Positions 51,953 through 61,172 of a DNA stretch of 64,000 nt are shown piece by piece. The notes below the pieces were generated by a model. That model was not told the origin of the DNA. It worked only from the letters and a program-made list of their open reading frames with translations, and searched no databases. Source of the DNA: UBA1765 sp045615885 (lineage in GTDB: Bacteria > Fibrobacterota > Fibrobacteria > Fibrobacterales > Fibrobacteraceae); assembly GCA_045615885.1 (NCBI GenBank), contig JAZLFR010000041.1, forward strand, positions 1 through 64,000, in the 5' to 3' direction. The position numbers were made by a program, and so were the translations under genes. Within the stretch, counting starts at the first letter, position 1; each line of letters starts with the position of its first letter.

Positions 51953-52421
51953 GCTTTTTAATATAGAAAACAGAGGACAGAGTACAGAATCAGGAGTCAG
52001 GAGTCAGGAATTGTAACTTACCATGTCATGGCGAGCGGAGCTCGGCCATCCAGAGCAATGTTCTGGATCACCACGCCTACGGCTCGTGATGACAGTTAAG
52101 ATGCAAGACAGAATACAGGAGTCAGTAACAGGAGTCAGAAATTGTAACTTACCATATTCTGGATTGCTTCAATCCTACGGATTTCGCAATGACATTCCAT
52201 TATTCATTATTTATTAATTAAACAATCAGACAACAGTCGTCAGCCTACAGCCGACGCATTGGAAATCAACATTCCACTAACCCCTAGATCCTAAATCCTA
52301 GATCCTAATAACCCCTCTCGTCTATTCTACACCCTAGACCCTGTCCCCTACCACTGGAAATTAACATTCCACTAATCACTAGCCCCTAAATCCTAGCCCC
52401 TAATTTTCTATTTTCCCATGC
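51953..52421. repeat. Intergenic repeat array with REP-like elements and phrase repeats
   Basis: No gene seen. A full REP-like hairpin lies at 52024-52094 and a degenerate one at 52158-52196. From 52200 on, the phrase set of 1-343 recurs in the same orientation: CAGCCTACAGCCGACGC, GGAAATCAACATTCCACTA, CCCCTAGATCCTAAATCC, TAATAACCCCTCTCGTCTA. The left end is purine-rich and the right end pyrimidine-rich. Confidence 0.82.
52024..52094 (-). repeat. REP-like element F (full hairpin form)
   Basis: Same arms as element E; the second arm is altered (ATCACCACGCCTACGGCTCG in place of ATCACTTCGCGTTGCTCG). Confidence 0.8.
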
Positions 52422-53147
52422 ATGACTTTTGCAACACTTTTGGCTGCTGCGACTTTGCAGACTTTTACCGTTATTGATTCCATTCCGCATGCTCCTACGC
52501 ACTTTACGCAGGGGCTTTCATTTGATGAAGGTAAATTGCTTGAAACTACCGGGCAATATGGAGAATCTGCAGTCTATAAATATGATGAAAACTTTAAGAT
52601 TGTAGATTCCTTAAAAATTGATAATCGTTATTTTGGTGAAGGCTCGCAGGCTCTGGGCAACGATATTTTCTGGCTCACCTGGAAATCTGGAAAAGTTTGG
52701 AAAATCAACAAGAACACGATGAATATCATCGGGGAATACCGCATTCCGACAGAAGGCTGGGGACTCACTTTTTACAAGGGCGAGTTTTTGCTGAGCGACG
52801 GCTCGAACGAAATTTTCCGAGTGCGTCCAGATGATTTTCAAATTGTCGGCAGCTTTAAGGTACTTGATGGCGGCCGGCCGGTGAGCAAATTGAACGAGCT
52901 TGAGGTTATTGGCGACAAACTGTATGCAAACATCTGGTTTAGCGATTCCATAGCAGTTATCGATTTGAAACAGGGGAGCCGAGGCACGGTACTGAACTAC
53001 ATAGATTTTTCTAAACAGGCTGCGGGCGTTCGCAAGCGCAGTGGCAAGGCCGAAGTTTTGAACGGCATTGCACATGACGGAAAATACCTTTGGGTCACTG
53101 GCAAATGGTGGCCTGTCATGTACAAATTGAAAATAGAAGATAAATAA
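52422..53147 (+). CDS. Glutaminyl-peptide cyclotransferase (beta-propeller type)
   Basis: 241 residues. A short hydrophobic N-terminus (MTFATLLAAATLQ) may be a signal. Family landmarks: HFTQGLSFDEGKLLETTGQYGES, FGEGSQALGNDIFWLTWKSGKVW, GEYRIPTEGWGLTFYKGEFLLSDGSNEIF, NELEVIGDKLYANIWFSDSIAVID and EVLNGIAHDGKYLWVTGKWWPVMYKL, the plant/bacterial glutamine cyclotransferase five-bladed propeller. It forms pyroglutamate at protein N-termini. The lepA promoter box overlaps its 3' flank. Confidence 0.9.
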   Translation: MTFATLLAAATLQTFTVIDSIPHAPTHFTQGLSFDEGKLLETTGQYGESAVYKYDENFKIVDSLKIDNRYFGEGSQALGNDIFWLTWKSGKVWKINKNTMNIIGEYRIPTEGWGLTFYKGEFLLSDGSNEIFRVRPDDFQIVGSFKVLDGGRPVSKLNELEVIGDKLYANIWFSDSIAVIDLKQGSRGTVLNYIDFSKQAAGVRKRSGKAEVLNGIAHDGKYLWVTGKWWPVMYKLKIEDK

Positions 53148-53151
53148 TTTC

Positions 53152-53159
53152 TACCTTTG
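53152..53159 (+). promoter_or_regulatory. Putative -7 box of lepA, 7 bases from ATG
   Basis: TACCTTTG followed by seven bases and ATG; identical box and spacing to ffh. It lies four bases after the preceding stop codon. Confidence 0.6.
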
Positions 53160-53166
53160 GGCGCGT

Positions 53167-54984
53167 ATGAAGGTAAAACAGAAAAATATCCGCAATTTTA
53201 GCATTATTGCCCACATTGACCACGGTAAATCGACCCTTGCCGACCGCATGATCGAACTTACGAAGACCGTATCTTCCAACGAAATGACTGACCAGCTTTT
53301 GGATGACATGGATTTGGAACGCGAACGCGGCATTACGATCAAGGCGCATGCCATTCGCATGGTATATACGCGCCCGGATGGCGAATACATCTTGAACATG
53401 ATCGATACTCCGGGGCATGTGGACTTTACTTACGAAGTCAGCCGTTCCCTCGCTGCTTGCGAAGGCGCAATTCTCGTTGTGGATGCAAGCCAGGGCATTG
53501 AAGCCCAGACTCTTTCGAACCTTTACCTTGCCATCGAAAACAACTTGGAAGTGATTCCTGTTTTGAACAAGGTCGATTTGCCGGGTGCTGACCCGGATTA
53601 TGTTGCAAAGCAGGTTGGCGACCTCATCGGCTACGATCCAGAAAAAATTCCACGCATTTCAGCAAAGACCGGCATGAATGTGGAACAGGTCCTTGATAAG
53701 ATTGTCGATGAAATTCCTGCTCCGGAAGCGGAAGAACCGGCCCCGCTCCAGGCACTCATTTTTGACTCCGTTTACGACTCCTACCGTGGCGTGATCAACT
53801 ATATCCGTATCGTGCAGGGCTCTATCCGAGCTGGCATGAAGATTCGCATGATGAAGACCGGTGCCGAATACATGGTGACTGAAGTCGGTACGTTCAGCAT
53901 GCGCCGCGACCCGCGCCAGGAACTCACTGCAGGCATGGTTGGCTATGTGCTTGCAAACGTGAAGACAATTAGCGATGTGAAGATCGGCGATACGATTACC
54001 GATTCTGCAAATCCGGTTGCTGAGGCTCTCCCAGGTTACAAAGACATTTTGCCGATGATTTATTCCGGTATCTATCCTGTGAATCCGGAAGACTACAAGA
54101 ACTTGCGCGAAGCACTTGAAAAGCTCAAGCTGAACGACTCCGCAATTTCTTGGGAACCGGAAACTTCCGAAGCGCTCGGCTTTGGTTTCCGTGCGGGCTT
54201 CCTTGGCCTTTTGCACATGGAAATCGTGCAGGAACGACTTGACCGCGAATTCAACGTTGACATCATCACGACTGCGCCGAACGTGGAATATCACGTGTAC
54301 ATGAGCGACGGCTCGATGGTTAAAATTGAAAGCCCGAGTAAGCTCCCGGATGCTAGCCGCTACGACCATATCGAAGAGCCGTATGTCAAGGCACAGATCT
54401 TTACGCCAAAGGATTATGTTGGCGTGATGATGAAGCTTTGCGAAGAAAAACGCGGCGAATTCCAGAACATGGAATACCTTGACGAGCAGAAGGTGATTTT
54501 GAAATATGAATTGCCGCTTGCAGAAATCATGTTTGACTTCTACGACCGCCTGAAGTCGCTCAGCCGTGGCTATGCTGGCCTTGACTATGAACCGTCCGGC
54601 TACCGCAAGAACAACCTTGTCAAGCTCGACATCTTGCTGAACGGCGAACCGGTGGATGCCTTCTCTGTGATTATCCACCGCGAAAAGTCGGTGACTTACG
54701 CCGGTGACATTTGCAGCCGCTTGAAGGACCTTATTCCTCGCCAGCAGTTCGATGTCGCTATTCAAGGCGCCATCGGTGGAAAGATCATTAGCCGAAGCAC
54801 GGTGAAGGCCGTGCGCAAGGATGTGCTTGCAAAGTGCTATGGCGGTGACATCACCCGTAAGCGCAAGCTCCTTGAAAAGCAGAAGGAAGGTAAGAAGCGC
54901 ATGAAGAGCATTGGCTCCGTGGAAGTGCCGCAGAAGGCGTTCCTTGCAGTGCTTTCCCTCTCTGACAAGGGTAACGAAGAGTAA
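53167..54984 (+). CDS. lepA: Elongation factor 4 (LepA)
   Basis: 605 residues. GTPase motifs AHIDHGKSTLADRM, MIDTPGHVDF and VLNKVDLPGADP, then the LepA-specific C-terminal domain ending (KRKLLEKQKEGKKRMKSIG...IGSVEVPQKAFLAVL). It back-translocates or stabilises ribosomes under stress. It is followed 44 bases later by a signal-peptidase-like gene, the same neighbour pair as lepA-lepB in other bacteria. Confidence 0.97.
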   Translation: MKVKQKNIRNFSIIAHIDHGKSTLADRMIELTKTVSSNEMTDQLLDDMDLERERGITIKAHAIRMVYTRPDGEYILNMIDTPGHVDFTYEVSRSLAACEGAILVVDASQGIEAQTLSNLYLAIENNLEVIPVLNKVDLPGADPDYVAKQVGDLIGYDPEKIPRISAKTGMNVEQVLDKIVDEIPAPEAEEPAPLQALIFDSVYDSYRGVINYIRIVQGSIRAGMKIRMMKTGAEYMVTEVGTFSMRRDPRQELTAGMVGYVLANVKTISDVKIGDTITDSANPVAEALPGYKDILPMIYSGIYPVNPEDYKNLREALEKLKLNDSAISWEPETSEALGFGFRAGFLGLLHMEIVQERLDREFNVDIITTAPNVEYHVYMSDGSMVKIESPSKLPDASRYDHIEEPYVKAQIFTPKDYVGVMMKLCEEKRGEFQNMEYLDEQKVILKYELPLAEIMFDFYDRLKSLSRGYAGLDYEPSGYRKNNLVKLDILLNGEPVDAFSVIIHREKSVTYAGDICSRLKDLIPRQQFDVAIQGAIGGKIISRSTVKAVRKDVLAKCYGGDITRKRKLLEKQKEGKKRMKSIGSVEVPQKAFLAVLSLSDKGNEE

Positions 54985-55028
54985 AATCGTCGCAGCCCTC
55001 GGCACTTGTTCTATAGATTGTAAAATAC

Positions 55029-56102
55029 ATGAAGAACGCGAAGCGAGAAATCCGTAGGCTTTTGCATCGTGCGTCACCAGCACGTCTAGTCATGCTTTTT
55101 TTGCTCGTGTTTGCGATGGTGCCTGTTTCTGGTGTAATCCGCTACTATGCCGTGGAACCAGTGCTCCTGAAAGATGCTGCCCTCGTGCCAGAAATTGCGC
55201 CTGGCACTTGGACGTTATTCTGTAAACTAGCTTCCTGCAAAAATACAATTGGAAGGGGGGATTTCGTTCTGTTGAAAATGAACGATGGTTCTTCTGTCGT
55301 CCGTCAGGTTCTGGCTGTTTCTGGCGACCATGTAAAGTTTACTGCGGGTGGCTTTGTTTCTGTGAATGGAGATGTTCCGCTGCATTTTGAAAATGAAGGC
55401 GTGATGATTGCGGACCGCGAGTTTACGATTCCGCAAAGAGGCGATACTCTTGCTCTCGATACACTTTCTGATATCGAATTCGATTATGCCTTGAATCTTT
55501 TGAAGCAGCAAAATATTGCGTTCTATACAGAGGTCCAGCCGTTTGCCGGCGAAGATCCCCTGCCGCTTGCCACTGCCGGCAATACACGCATTGGCAGCCG
55601 ACCGACTAGCGTGCGTGAATTGCCTGGCCTACCTTGGCAGGAATTGTTTTTGATTGCGCACCAGATTCGTCGCAACATGCATACGACGCAGCATGTCTAT
55701 TTTAAGCGCCTAGCTTTTTATTCAGTGAAATCGGTGAAGGAACAAATTAACTGGGAACCAGAATATTTGCGTGAGTACCCGGATCTTGAAGATCTTATGG
55801 CTCAGGATTCCAGTGCCATGGATTCCCTTGTAAAAGAAGATTCAATCCCAGAAACCGTAACAAAGCTAGATACGCAGCTTATGGCAAATGTCGATTCGCT
55901 TGAGGTTGAAACCATTGATTCCGCCGCATTTGCCATGCCGGAACGCGTGAATGGCGGCCGCATTGAAAAGATCGCCGTTTCAGAACCGCTCTACTATTTG
56001 ATTACGCCGCAAGTGGACCGAGCCGCAGATTCTCGCGAGTTCGGCTACATTCCCAAAAGCAAAATTGTCGGCAAGCTTGTATTCAAGATAAACGAATTTT
56101 AA
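55029..56102 (+). CDS. Signal-peptidase-I-like (S26) protein lacking the catalytic Ser-Lys pair
   Basis: 357 residues. One N-terminal membrane helix (about 19-38). The S26 fold can be followed: VEPVLLKDAALVPEIAPGTW aligns with the SxxMxPTLxxGD segment but the nucleophile Ser is Ala51; GDFVLLKMNDGSSVVRQVLAVSGD aligns with GDIVxFxxP...KRVxGLPGD but the general-base Lys is Val91; C-terminal GYIPKSKIVGKLVFKI aligns with GfVPxxnIvGKaf. A 100-residue Ser/Asp-rich region (about 230-315) is inserted. Same position as lepB after lepA. Probably not a peptidase; could be a structural or regulatory homologue. Confidence 0.75.
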   Translation: MKNAKREIRRLLHRASPARLVMLFLLVFAMVPVSGVIRYYAVEPVLLKDAALVPEIAPGTWTLFCKLASCKNTIGRGDFVLLKMNDGSSVVRQVLAVSGDHVKFTAGGFVSVNGDVPLHFENEGVMIADREFTIPQRGDTLALDTLSDIEFDYALNLLKQQNIAFYTEVQPFAGEDPLPLATAGNTRIGSRPTSVRELPGLPWQELFLIAHQIRRNMHTTQHVYFKRLAFYSVKSVKEQINWEPEYLREYPDLEDLMAQDSSAMDSLVKEDSIPETVTKLDTQLMANVDSLEVETIDSAAFAMPERVNGGRIEKIAVSEPLYYLITPQVDRAADSREFGYIPKSKIVGKLVFKINEF

Positions 56103-56110
56103 TTTTTGAA

Positions 56111-56147
56111 AGCAAAAGTGCCCGCGCTATGCGCGGGCACTTTTGCT
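56111..56147. terminator. Bidirectional terminator
   Basis: 17-bp perfect stem (AGCAAAAGTGCCCGCGC with complement) and TAT loop between convergent genes. Confidence 0.93.
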
Positions 56148-56162
56148 GTATAGGCGTTTAGC

Positions 56163-57413
56163 TTAAACCTTGTCGAGCGTGTGCACGAGCAAACCGTCGC
56201 GGAGCTTCGGTTCGAACCATGTGCTCTTCGGCGGCATGATTTCGCCTGCGTCTGCAATTGCCATGAGCTGGTCAAGCGTTGTCGGGTACATTGCAAATGC
56301 GCATGCGCATTCACCAGAGTCAACACGCTTTACGAGTTCACCGAGGCCGCGAATGCCGCCGACGAAATCGATCTGCTTGGATGTGCGCGGATCGTCAACG
56401 TCGAAGAGAGGGCCTAGAACATTCTTCTGGAGAAGTGCTACATCAAGGCTATCGACCGGGCCGAGATCCTTCAAGAGTTCCGGACGGAATGTGCAAGCGT
56501 ACCAAGTATGCTCGATGTAGAGGTTTACCTGGTTCTGCTTTGCCGGGCGCTGCATGCTGTCGAGCTTTTCGATGGTGAAAACCTTTTCAAGTTCTGCCAT
56601 GAGTTCAGCCGGAGTGCGGCCGTTCAAGTTCTTGAGGACGCGGTTGTAGTCAAGGATCTTGAGCTGTGTGCTCGGGAAGAGAATGGCGAGGTAGCGTGTG
56701 TATTCTTCTTCGCCCTTGAAGTTCGGGTCAGCTTCTTCGCGAGCCTTTGCTGCGCGGGCGCCAGCGGCGCTGCGATGGTGACCGTCTGCAATGTAAGTTA
56801 CAGGAACGGTTGCGAAGCTATTGCGGATTGCTTCGATTTCGGCATCGTCATCGATGATCCAAACGGTGTGACCGAAGCCGTCTGCTTCAGAAACAAAGTC
56901 GTAGAGCGGCTTGCGTTCACGGACCTTGCCGAACAGGTCGAACTGACCCTGGTCGCGGTAGGTAAGGAACACCGGACCGGTGTTTGCGTTTGTGCCAAGC
57001 ACATGGCGAAGACGGTCTTCTTCCTTGTCTGCACGGGTGAGTTCGTGCTTCTTGATTGTGCCGTTGAAATAGTCTTCTGCGCGTACGCAGGCTACGAGGC
57101 CGTACTGTTCACGACCTTCCATGGTCTGGCGGTAAACATAGAAGCATTCCTTCTTTTCGTAGGCGATAACGCCGTCGGCAATCATCTTGTCGAGGTTTGC
57201 GCGAGCGTGAGCGTAAACGCTCGGGTCGTAAGCGTCAAGAGCGTCGTCAAGTTCAAGTTCAGATCGTGTTACGCGCAGGTAGGAGTGCGGAAGGCCCTTG
57301 GCCATTTCCTTTGCTTCGGCGCGGTTCATCACGTCGTACGGGAGCGCAGATATTGCGCCAGCTTCTGCCGGGTCAACCGGGCGGAGAGCCTTGAACGGAT
57401 AGATTTTCATCAT
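56163..57413 (-). CDS. DUF1015 family protein
   Basis: 416 residues from ATG 57413 (a second ATG follows directly). Starts MMKIYPFKALRPVDPAEAGAISALPYDVM, the family N-terminus; conserved HVLGTNANTGPVFLTYRDQG and YIADGHHRSAAGARA with the DGHHR signature. The family is widespread, related in part to SerK-type kinases (free-serine kinase) in archaea, and function here is uncertain. Four bases after the DUF2062 gene stop, so probably an operon. Confidence 0.85.
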   Translation of the reverse strand: MMKIYPFKALRPVDPAEAGAISALPYDVMNRAEAKEMAKGLPHSYLRVTRSELELDDALDAYDPSVYAHARANLDKMIADGVIAYEKKECFYVYRQTMEGREQYGLVACVRAEDYFNGTIKKHELTRADKEEDRLRHVLGTNANTGPVFLTYRDQGQFDLFGKVRERKPLYDFVSEADGFGHTVWIIDDDAEIEAIRNSFATVPVTYIADGHHRSAAGARAAKAREEADPNFKGEEEYTRYLAILFPSTQLKILDYNRVLKNLNGRTPAELMAELEKVFTIEKLDSMQRPAKQNQVNLYIEHTWYACTFRPELLKDLGPVDSLDVALLQKNVLGPLFDVDDPRTSKQIDFVGGIRGLGELVKRVDSGECACAFAMYPTTLDQLMAIADAGEIMPPKSTWFEPKLRDGLLVHTLDKV

Positions 57414-57417
57414 ATCG

Positions 57418-58029
57418 CTAGTTTTCCTTTTTTGTTTTTGCAATGTCAGCTTCTTTACGAACTTCGTTCAAAAGTTCAGCATCTTCTTGCATCAGGTTTT
57501 TGATAAACTTGCTTTTTGTTTCGATGTGTCTTTTTTGGCGGTAGGTCACTACGCCGTAACCGATCCAAAAGAAGATAAAGCCGCCGATGGCAGCCATGAT
57601 CGTAATGCCTATCATGAATGCAACCAAGTGGCCTGCCGCATTAGTCCACAGGTCTCCAAGAATGACAGTCAAGTTGTTCCATGAAAGGTCTTCGAATTTT
57701 TCGAGAAAGTCAAAGTCGATTGCTTCCGGTTGCAAAATTTTGCAGCCGAGCATATAGCCGGCGGGGTAGAAAAAACCGAATTGGGTCACCGGGTTTGCTA
57801 CGAAGGAAGAAACCACGCCTGGAATTTTCGGGAGCCTGAACAGGGCGCAAAATGCAACTGTCAAGATGATTGCCACGCCGATTGTTGGCCAAATGCCAAT
57901 GAAAACGCCTGCGGCTACAGAAAATCCGACTTTGAGAGCATCTTGACGAACCGGGAACATTCGGTTGAAATATACTCGTCTAATGCGTGTAAATCTCGAA
58001 TTCGGGTTTGGTTTTCTTTCTACAGTCAT
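57418..58029 (-). CDS. DUF2062 family membrane protein
   Basis: 203 residues from ATG 58029 (MTVERKPNPNSRF); a longer frame starts upstream in AT-rich spacer. Family marks: ALKVGFSVAAGVFIGIWPTIGVAIILTVAFCALFRLPKIPGVVSSFVANPVTQFGFFYPAGYMLG, then a second membrane region and a polar charged tail. Function unknown. A TATCTTGT box lies five bases before the ATG. Confidence 0.82.
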   Translation of the reverse strand: MTVERKPNPNSRFTRIRRVYFNRMFPVRQDALKVGFSVAAGVFIGIWPTIGVAIILTVAFCALFRLPKIPGVVSSFVANPVTQFGFFYPAGYMLGCKILQPEAIDFDFLEKFEDLSWNNLTVILGDLWTNAAGHLVAFMIGITIMAAIGGFIFFWIGYGVVTYRQKRHIETKSKFIKNLMQEDAELLNEVRKEADIAKTKKEN

Positions 58030-58034
58030 TGCGC

Positions 58035-58042
58035 TACAAGAT
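58035..58042 (-). promoter_or_regulatory. Putative -7 box of the DUF2062-DUF1015 pair, 5 bases from ATG
   Basis: TATCTTGT on the minus strand with no ribosome binding site before the ATG at 58029. Confidence 0.4.
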
Positions 58043-58187
58043 AGCAAAATAAATTTATGGGAAATAGAAAATTTCTGCAAAATGCATCTTGATTTATGGG
58101 TGTGTATGTTGAAAAGTAACAAAGAAATTTTTGGCTTTGAAAAAAATACTTTTTATGCTATTTTTTACTTGAATAGAAAGAGGTTTT

Positions 58188-59024
58188 ATGCTTCAAGTTT
58201 TAGATTATCAAGATTATCGAAAGTTCATGCAAGACTATTATACAATGAGAAAGCGTACATCGGCTTTTTCTTGGCGTGAATTTGCGAAGGACGTCGGAGT
58301 TTCCTCACCAATCTTTTTAAAACTTGTTTGCGACCACAAGGCTAATCTCAGTAAAAAAACGATAGATAGGGTCGCCGGAGCAATGGGCCTTAAAGAATTT
58401 GAATTGCTTTACTTTAGGGCTCTTGTCTATTTTGACCAAGGCAAAACCGATGCCATCAAAAAAGCGGCCTTTGCCGAAATGCAGCTTATTGCCAAGGCCA
58501 ATAAGGTGGCTCTTTCTGGTGTCGACGCTTATCGTTATTACGAAAACTGGGTGAATCCGATCGTGAGGGAACTTGCAGTAGCCTTGCCCGGAGCATTGCC
58601 CAAAGACATTGCTGCGTTAAGCCATAATGAAATCTCTGCTGTGCAAGTTAGGGAATGCTTGGCTTTTTTGACCAAGTCTGGCTACTTGGAAGAAACAGAA
58701 AAAAATACCTACAGACAAACTGAAAAAATCATAGCAGGTTCTGCGGCTTCCATTCCTTTGGCTATTCGCTCCATGAATCGGGAAATGGCCCGTTTTGGTG
58801 CCGAAGCTATAGACAAATTTCCTGTTTATGAACGCTATTTTGCCGGTGTTACCATGGGCATTCCTGTCCGCCTGTATGATAAGGTGGTTGAGTGTATGGA
58901 AAAATGCCGTAAAGAGGTTCTGGATCTTATCGATGACAAAGACCCGATTGAACAGGTGTTTCGTTTGAATTTGCAACTCTTCCCACTTTCAAAAAAGGTT
59001 GCCGATTCTGAAAAAGGCGAGTAG
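58188..59024 (+). CDS. TIGR02147 / DUF4423 family regulator
   Basis: 278 residues. N-terminal MLQVLDYQDYRKFMQDYYTMRK, then FSWREFAKDVGVSSPIFLKLVCDHKANLSKKTIDRVAGAMGL, a helix-turn-helix-like segment, and a C-terminal alpha-helical domain with FPVYERYFAGVTMGIP. This is the TIGR02147 family, a paralogous group typical of Fibrobacter succinogenes and Bdellovibrio. Role unknown; likely transcriptional. AAGAGG precedes the ATG. The Omp85-like gene starts 21 bases later and may be its target. Confidence 0.88.
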   Translation: MLQVLDYQDYRKFMQDYYTMRKRTSAFSWREFAKDVGVSSPIFLKLVCDHKANLSKKTIDRVAGAMGLKEFELLYFRALVYFDQGKTDAIKKAAFAEMQLIAKANKVALSGVDAYRYYENWVNPIVRELAVALPGALPKDIAALSHNEISAVQVRECLAFLTKSGYLEETEKNTYRQTEKIIAGSAASIPLAIRSMNREMARFGAEAIDKFPVYERYFAGVTMGIPVRLYDKVVECMEKCRKEVLDLIDDKDPIEQVFRLNLQLFPLSKKVADSEKGE

Positions 59025-59031
59025 AAATTTC

Positions 59032-59039
59032 TACATTGT
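59032..59039 (+). promoter_or_regulatory. Putative -7 box of the Omp85-like gene, 5 bases from GTG
   Basis: TACATTGT after the regulator stop codon; supports the GTG at 59045 over an in-frame TTG at 59036 that lies inside the box. Confidence 0.4.
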
Positions 59040-59044
59040 ATTTT

Positions 59045-60865
59045 GTGAATTTATTTCGTATCATATTATTTTTGATTGTCTTTTCTGCCTTTTCCATTGC
59101 AGCTGTGGAAGAAGCGGATTTGCCCGTGCCTGTTGATTCGTTGCAGACTTTTACTGTCGATGCCGTTGAAATTGAAATTGGTGATGCATTCGATGATTCC
59201 AAGGCGCATACTTTTTTGGACAGTGCCCTTTATGGCATTTTAAATGTGATCCATGTAGAAACTCATGAAGCTGTAGTCCGCAAGCTATTGCTTTTTGAAC
59301 CGGGCGATACAGTGAGCCTTTACCAGCTGATTGAATCGGAACGTTACCTGCGAGACCAGCGTTACATTTCTGATGCTAGCATTACCCGCGAAGTTCGTGA
59401 TGGTAAAAATGTGATGAAGGTTAAGACGAGCGACAACTGGACGCTTTCTATTCCAGTCGCTCTAGAGCACCCAGGTGACGAATGGTATTACGGCATTGGT
59501 ATTCAAGAAAACAATTTCCTGGGCTTTGGTCAGACCGTTGGCGTGTATTATTCGCACGACGAGTTTCGAGACATGTTCCAGGGCATGTACGAAAACTCAA
59601 ATTTCTTTGCTAGGCACAATCATTTCAAGGGGCTCTACAGCTACAACACAGATGGCTACACAGCCTTTGGGCAAATGAACCTGCCGTATCTAACGCGTAC
59701 CAAAAATCAGTGGGCATATACCATTGAAGGTTTAAGCTCGGAATCGGACGTCACTTACTATGCAAGTGGCAAGCTTCCGTATGGTTCTGCACAAATTAAT
59801 GCGGCCGATTACATAGATGTTGATCCGGCTTGCGACTTGAAGGCTGGTGGTTGCGCAAAAGATGAAATGGCTGCAAAGGATACCTTGTTGGAACGTGCCG
59901 GCAAATTGAATGATGGCAAAAAGGCCCTCAAGGTCATGACTGTAAAACGCATGCGCGAAGATTCCTTGAGCTTGCGCCTTGGCCATTCGTTTGGCAATTC
60001 GCTTTATAAATTCTATTTGACTGCTTCTTACGACTACCACGATTATGGCAATGACTATTCCAAGGTCAATCGTTATTTTATAAAAGATGATGAAGAAGTG
60101 TATGCTGTTCAGAAGGAAGCGTTGCCTGTTTGGATTCCTTCGTTTACGGATTCTCGTTTCGGCATCGCGGCAGAAATTTCAAGAATTCGCTATGACCGCA
60201 TTCTCAATTATCAGAATGTGAAATGGATTGAAGATGTGGATCGTGGCTATTCCGTGAAGGCGAAAATTTCAAAGAACTCGGAACAGCTCGGCGCAAGCGA
60301 CAACGACTGGCGTTTGGATTACCGCATTAAGCTAGCTCTTGGCGGTAATGTGAATCATCTTTCGCTTGGCGTAAATTCCTTTTTCTATTTCGACGAAGAA
60401 GCTCGCCGCGACATTTATGAAAAGGTCTCGATGCAGTACATTTTCAAACCGACTAATTTCTATTCCACAGTGTTTGAAGGCCAGATGGATGCGTACAAGC
60501 GAGCTGCCCTTGGTAAGCAATTGACCCTTGGCGGCATTGCAGGCATGAACGGACTGCCGACGGCAATTTTTGCTGGACAAGCCAGGTTTTACGCCAATCT
60601 GGAACAGCGTTTTTTTCCGCCTATTGAAATCGGCACCGTAGTGCCTGTTTTTACCGCTTTTGTTAGCGCAGGCGAAACAACAACTGCGCTGCACGAATTT
60701 GAACCGCGCGATTTGCAATACCTTGCTGGTATCGGCGTGCGCTTTGGCATGACAAAATCCATTGTCCGAGCAGTGAACCACATCAATTTAAGTTGGCCGG
60801 TACACGGTCCGCTAGAAAAGAACACGACACCACGAATTTCAATCATTGGCAAGTACAATTTGTAG
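59045..60865 (+). CDS. Omp85/BamA-like outer-membrane protein
   Basis: 606 residues from GTG 59045. Signal peptide MNLFRIILFLIVFSAFSIAA. Residues about 70-130 read as one POTRA-like domain (ETHEAVVRKLLLFEPGDTVSLYQLIESERYLRDQRYISDASITRE), then a beta-barrel with many aromatic strands (YYGIGIQENNFLGFGQTVGVYYSHDEFRDMF, LKLTLGGIAGMNGLP). It has one POTRA where BamA has five, so it is a shorter paralogue of the Omp85 group rather than BamA itself. Ends KYNL. Substrate unknown. Confidence 0.8.
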   Translation: MNLFRIILFLIVFSAFSIAAVEEADLPVPVDSLQTFTVDAVEIEIGDAFDDSKAHTFLDSALYGILNVIHVETHEAVVRKLLLFEPGDTVSLYQLIESERYLRDQRYISDASITREVRDGKNVMKVKTSDNWTLSIPVALEHPGDEWYYGIGIQENNFLGFGQTVGVYYSHDEFRDMFQGMYENSNFFARHNHFKGLYSYNTDGYTAFGQMNLPYLTRTKNQWAYTIEGLSSESDVTYYASGKLPYGSAQINAADYIDVDPACDLKAGGCAKDEMAAKDTLLERAGKLNDGKKALKVMTVKRMREDSLSLRLGHSFGNSLYKFYLTASYDYHDYGNDYSKVNRYFIKDDEEVYAVQKEALPVWIPSFTDSRFGIAAEISRIRYDRILNYQNVKWIEDVDRGYSVKAKISKNSEQLGASDNDWRLDYRIKLALGGNVNHLSLGVNSFFYFDEEARRDIYEKVSMQYIFKPTNFYSTVFEGQMDAYKRAALGKQLTLGGIAGMNGLPTAIFAGQARFYANLEQRFFPPIEIGTVVPVFTAFVSAGETTTALHEFEPRDLQYLAGIGVRFGMTKSIVRAVNHINLSWPVHGPLEKNTTPRISIIGKYNL

Positions 60866-61172
60866 AAACAGAGAACAGAGAACAGAAAACAGAAGAAAGA
60901 CGGAAGACGGAAGACGGAAGGCTAAAGCGAGCAACTAACAACTAATGACTAACAATTCTTTAGAGACTAGGTTCTAGAAACTAGAGACTAGAAACGCACA
61001 TTTACATTCCCTAACCTCTAGCCTCTAAATCCTAGATCCTAAAATTCTATACCCTATACCCTGAACCCTATCCTCTAAAACAATGGAATTTAACAATCTT
61101 CTTTCGTCTTTCGTCTACCAGCGAAGCGGTCTTTCGTCTAATCACTAGCCCCTAGATCCTAACCACAATCTT
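60866..61172. repeat. Intergenic phrase-repeat region, purine arm then pyrimidine arm
   Basis: No gene. Left: GAACAGAGAACAGAAAACAG and three copies of a GACGGAA heptamer (60899-60920). Right: CTAGCCTCTAAATCCTAGATCC-type phrases, AATGGAATTTAACAATC mini-hairpin, CTTTCGTCTTTCGTCTACC and GGTCTTTCGTCT tract. The same words as 28806-29140 in reverse complement. Confidence 0.8.
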
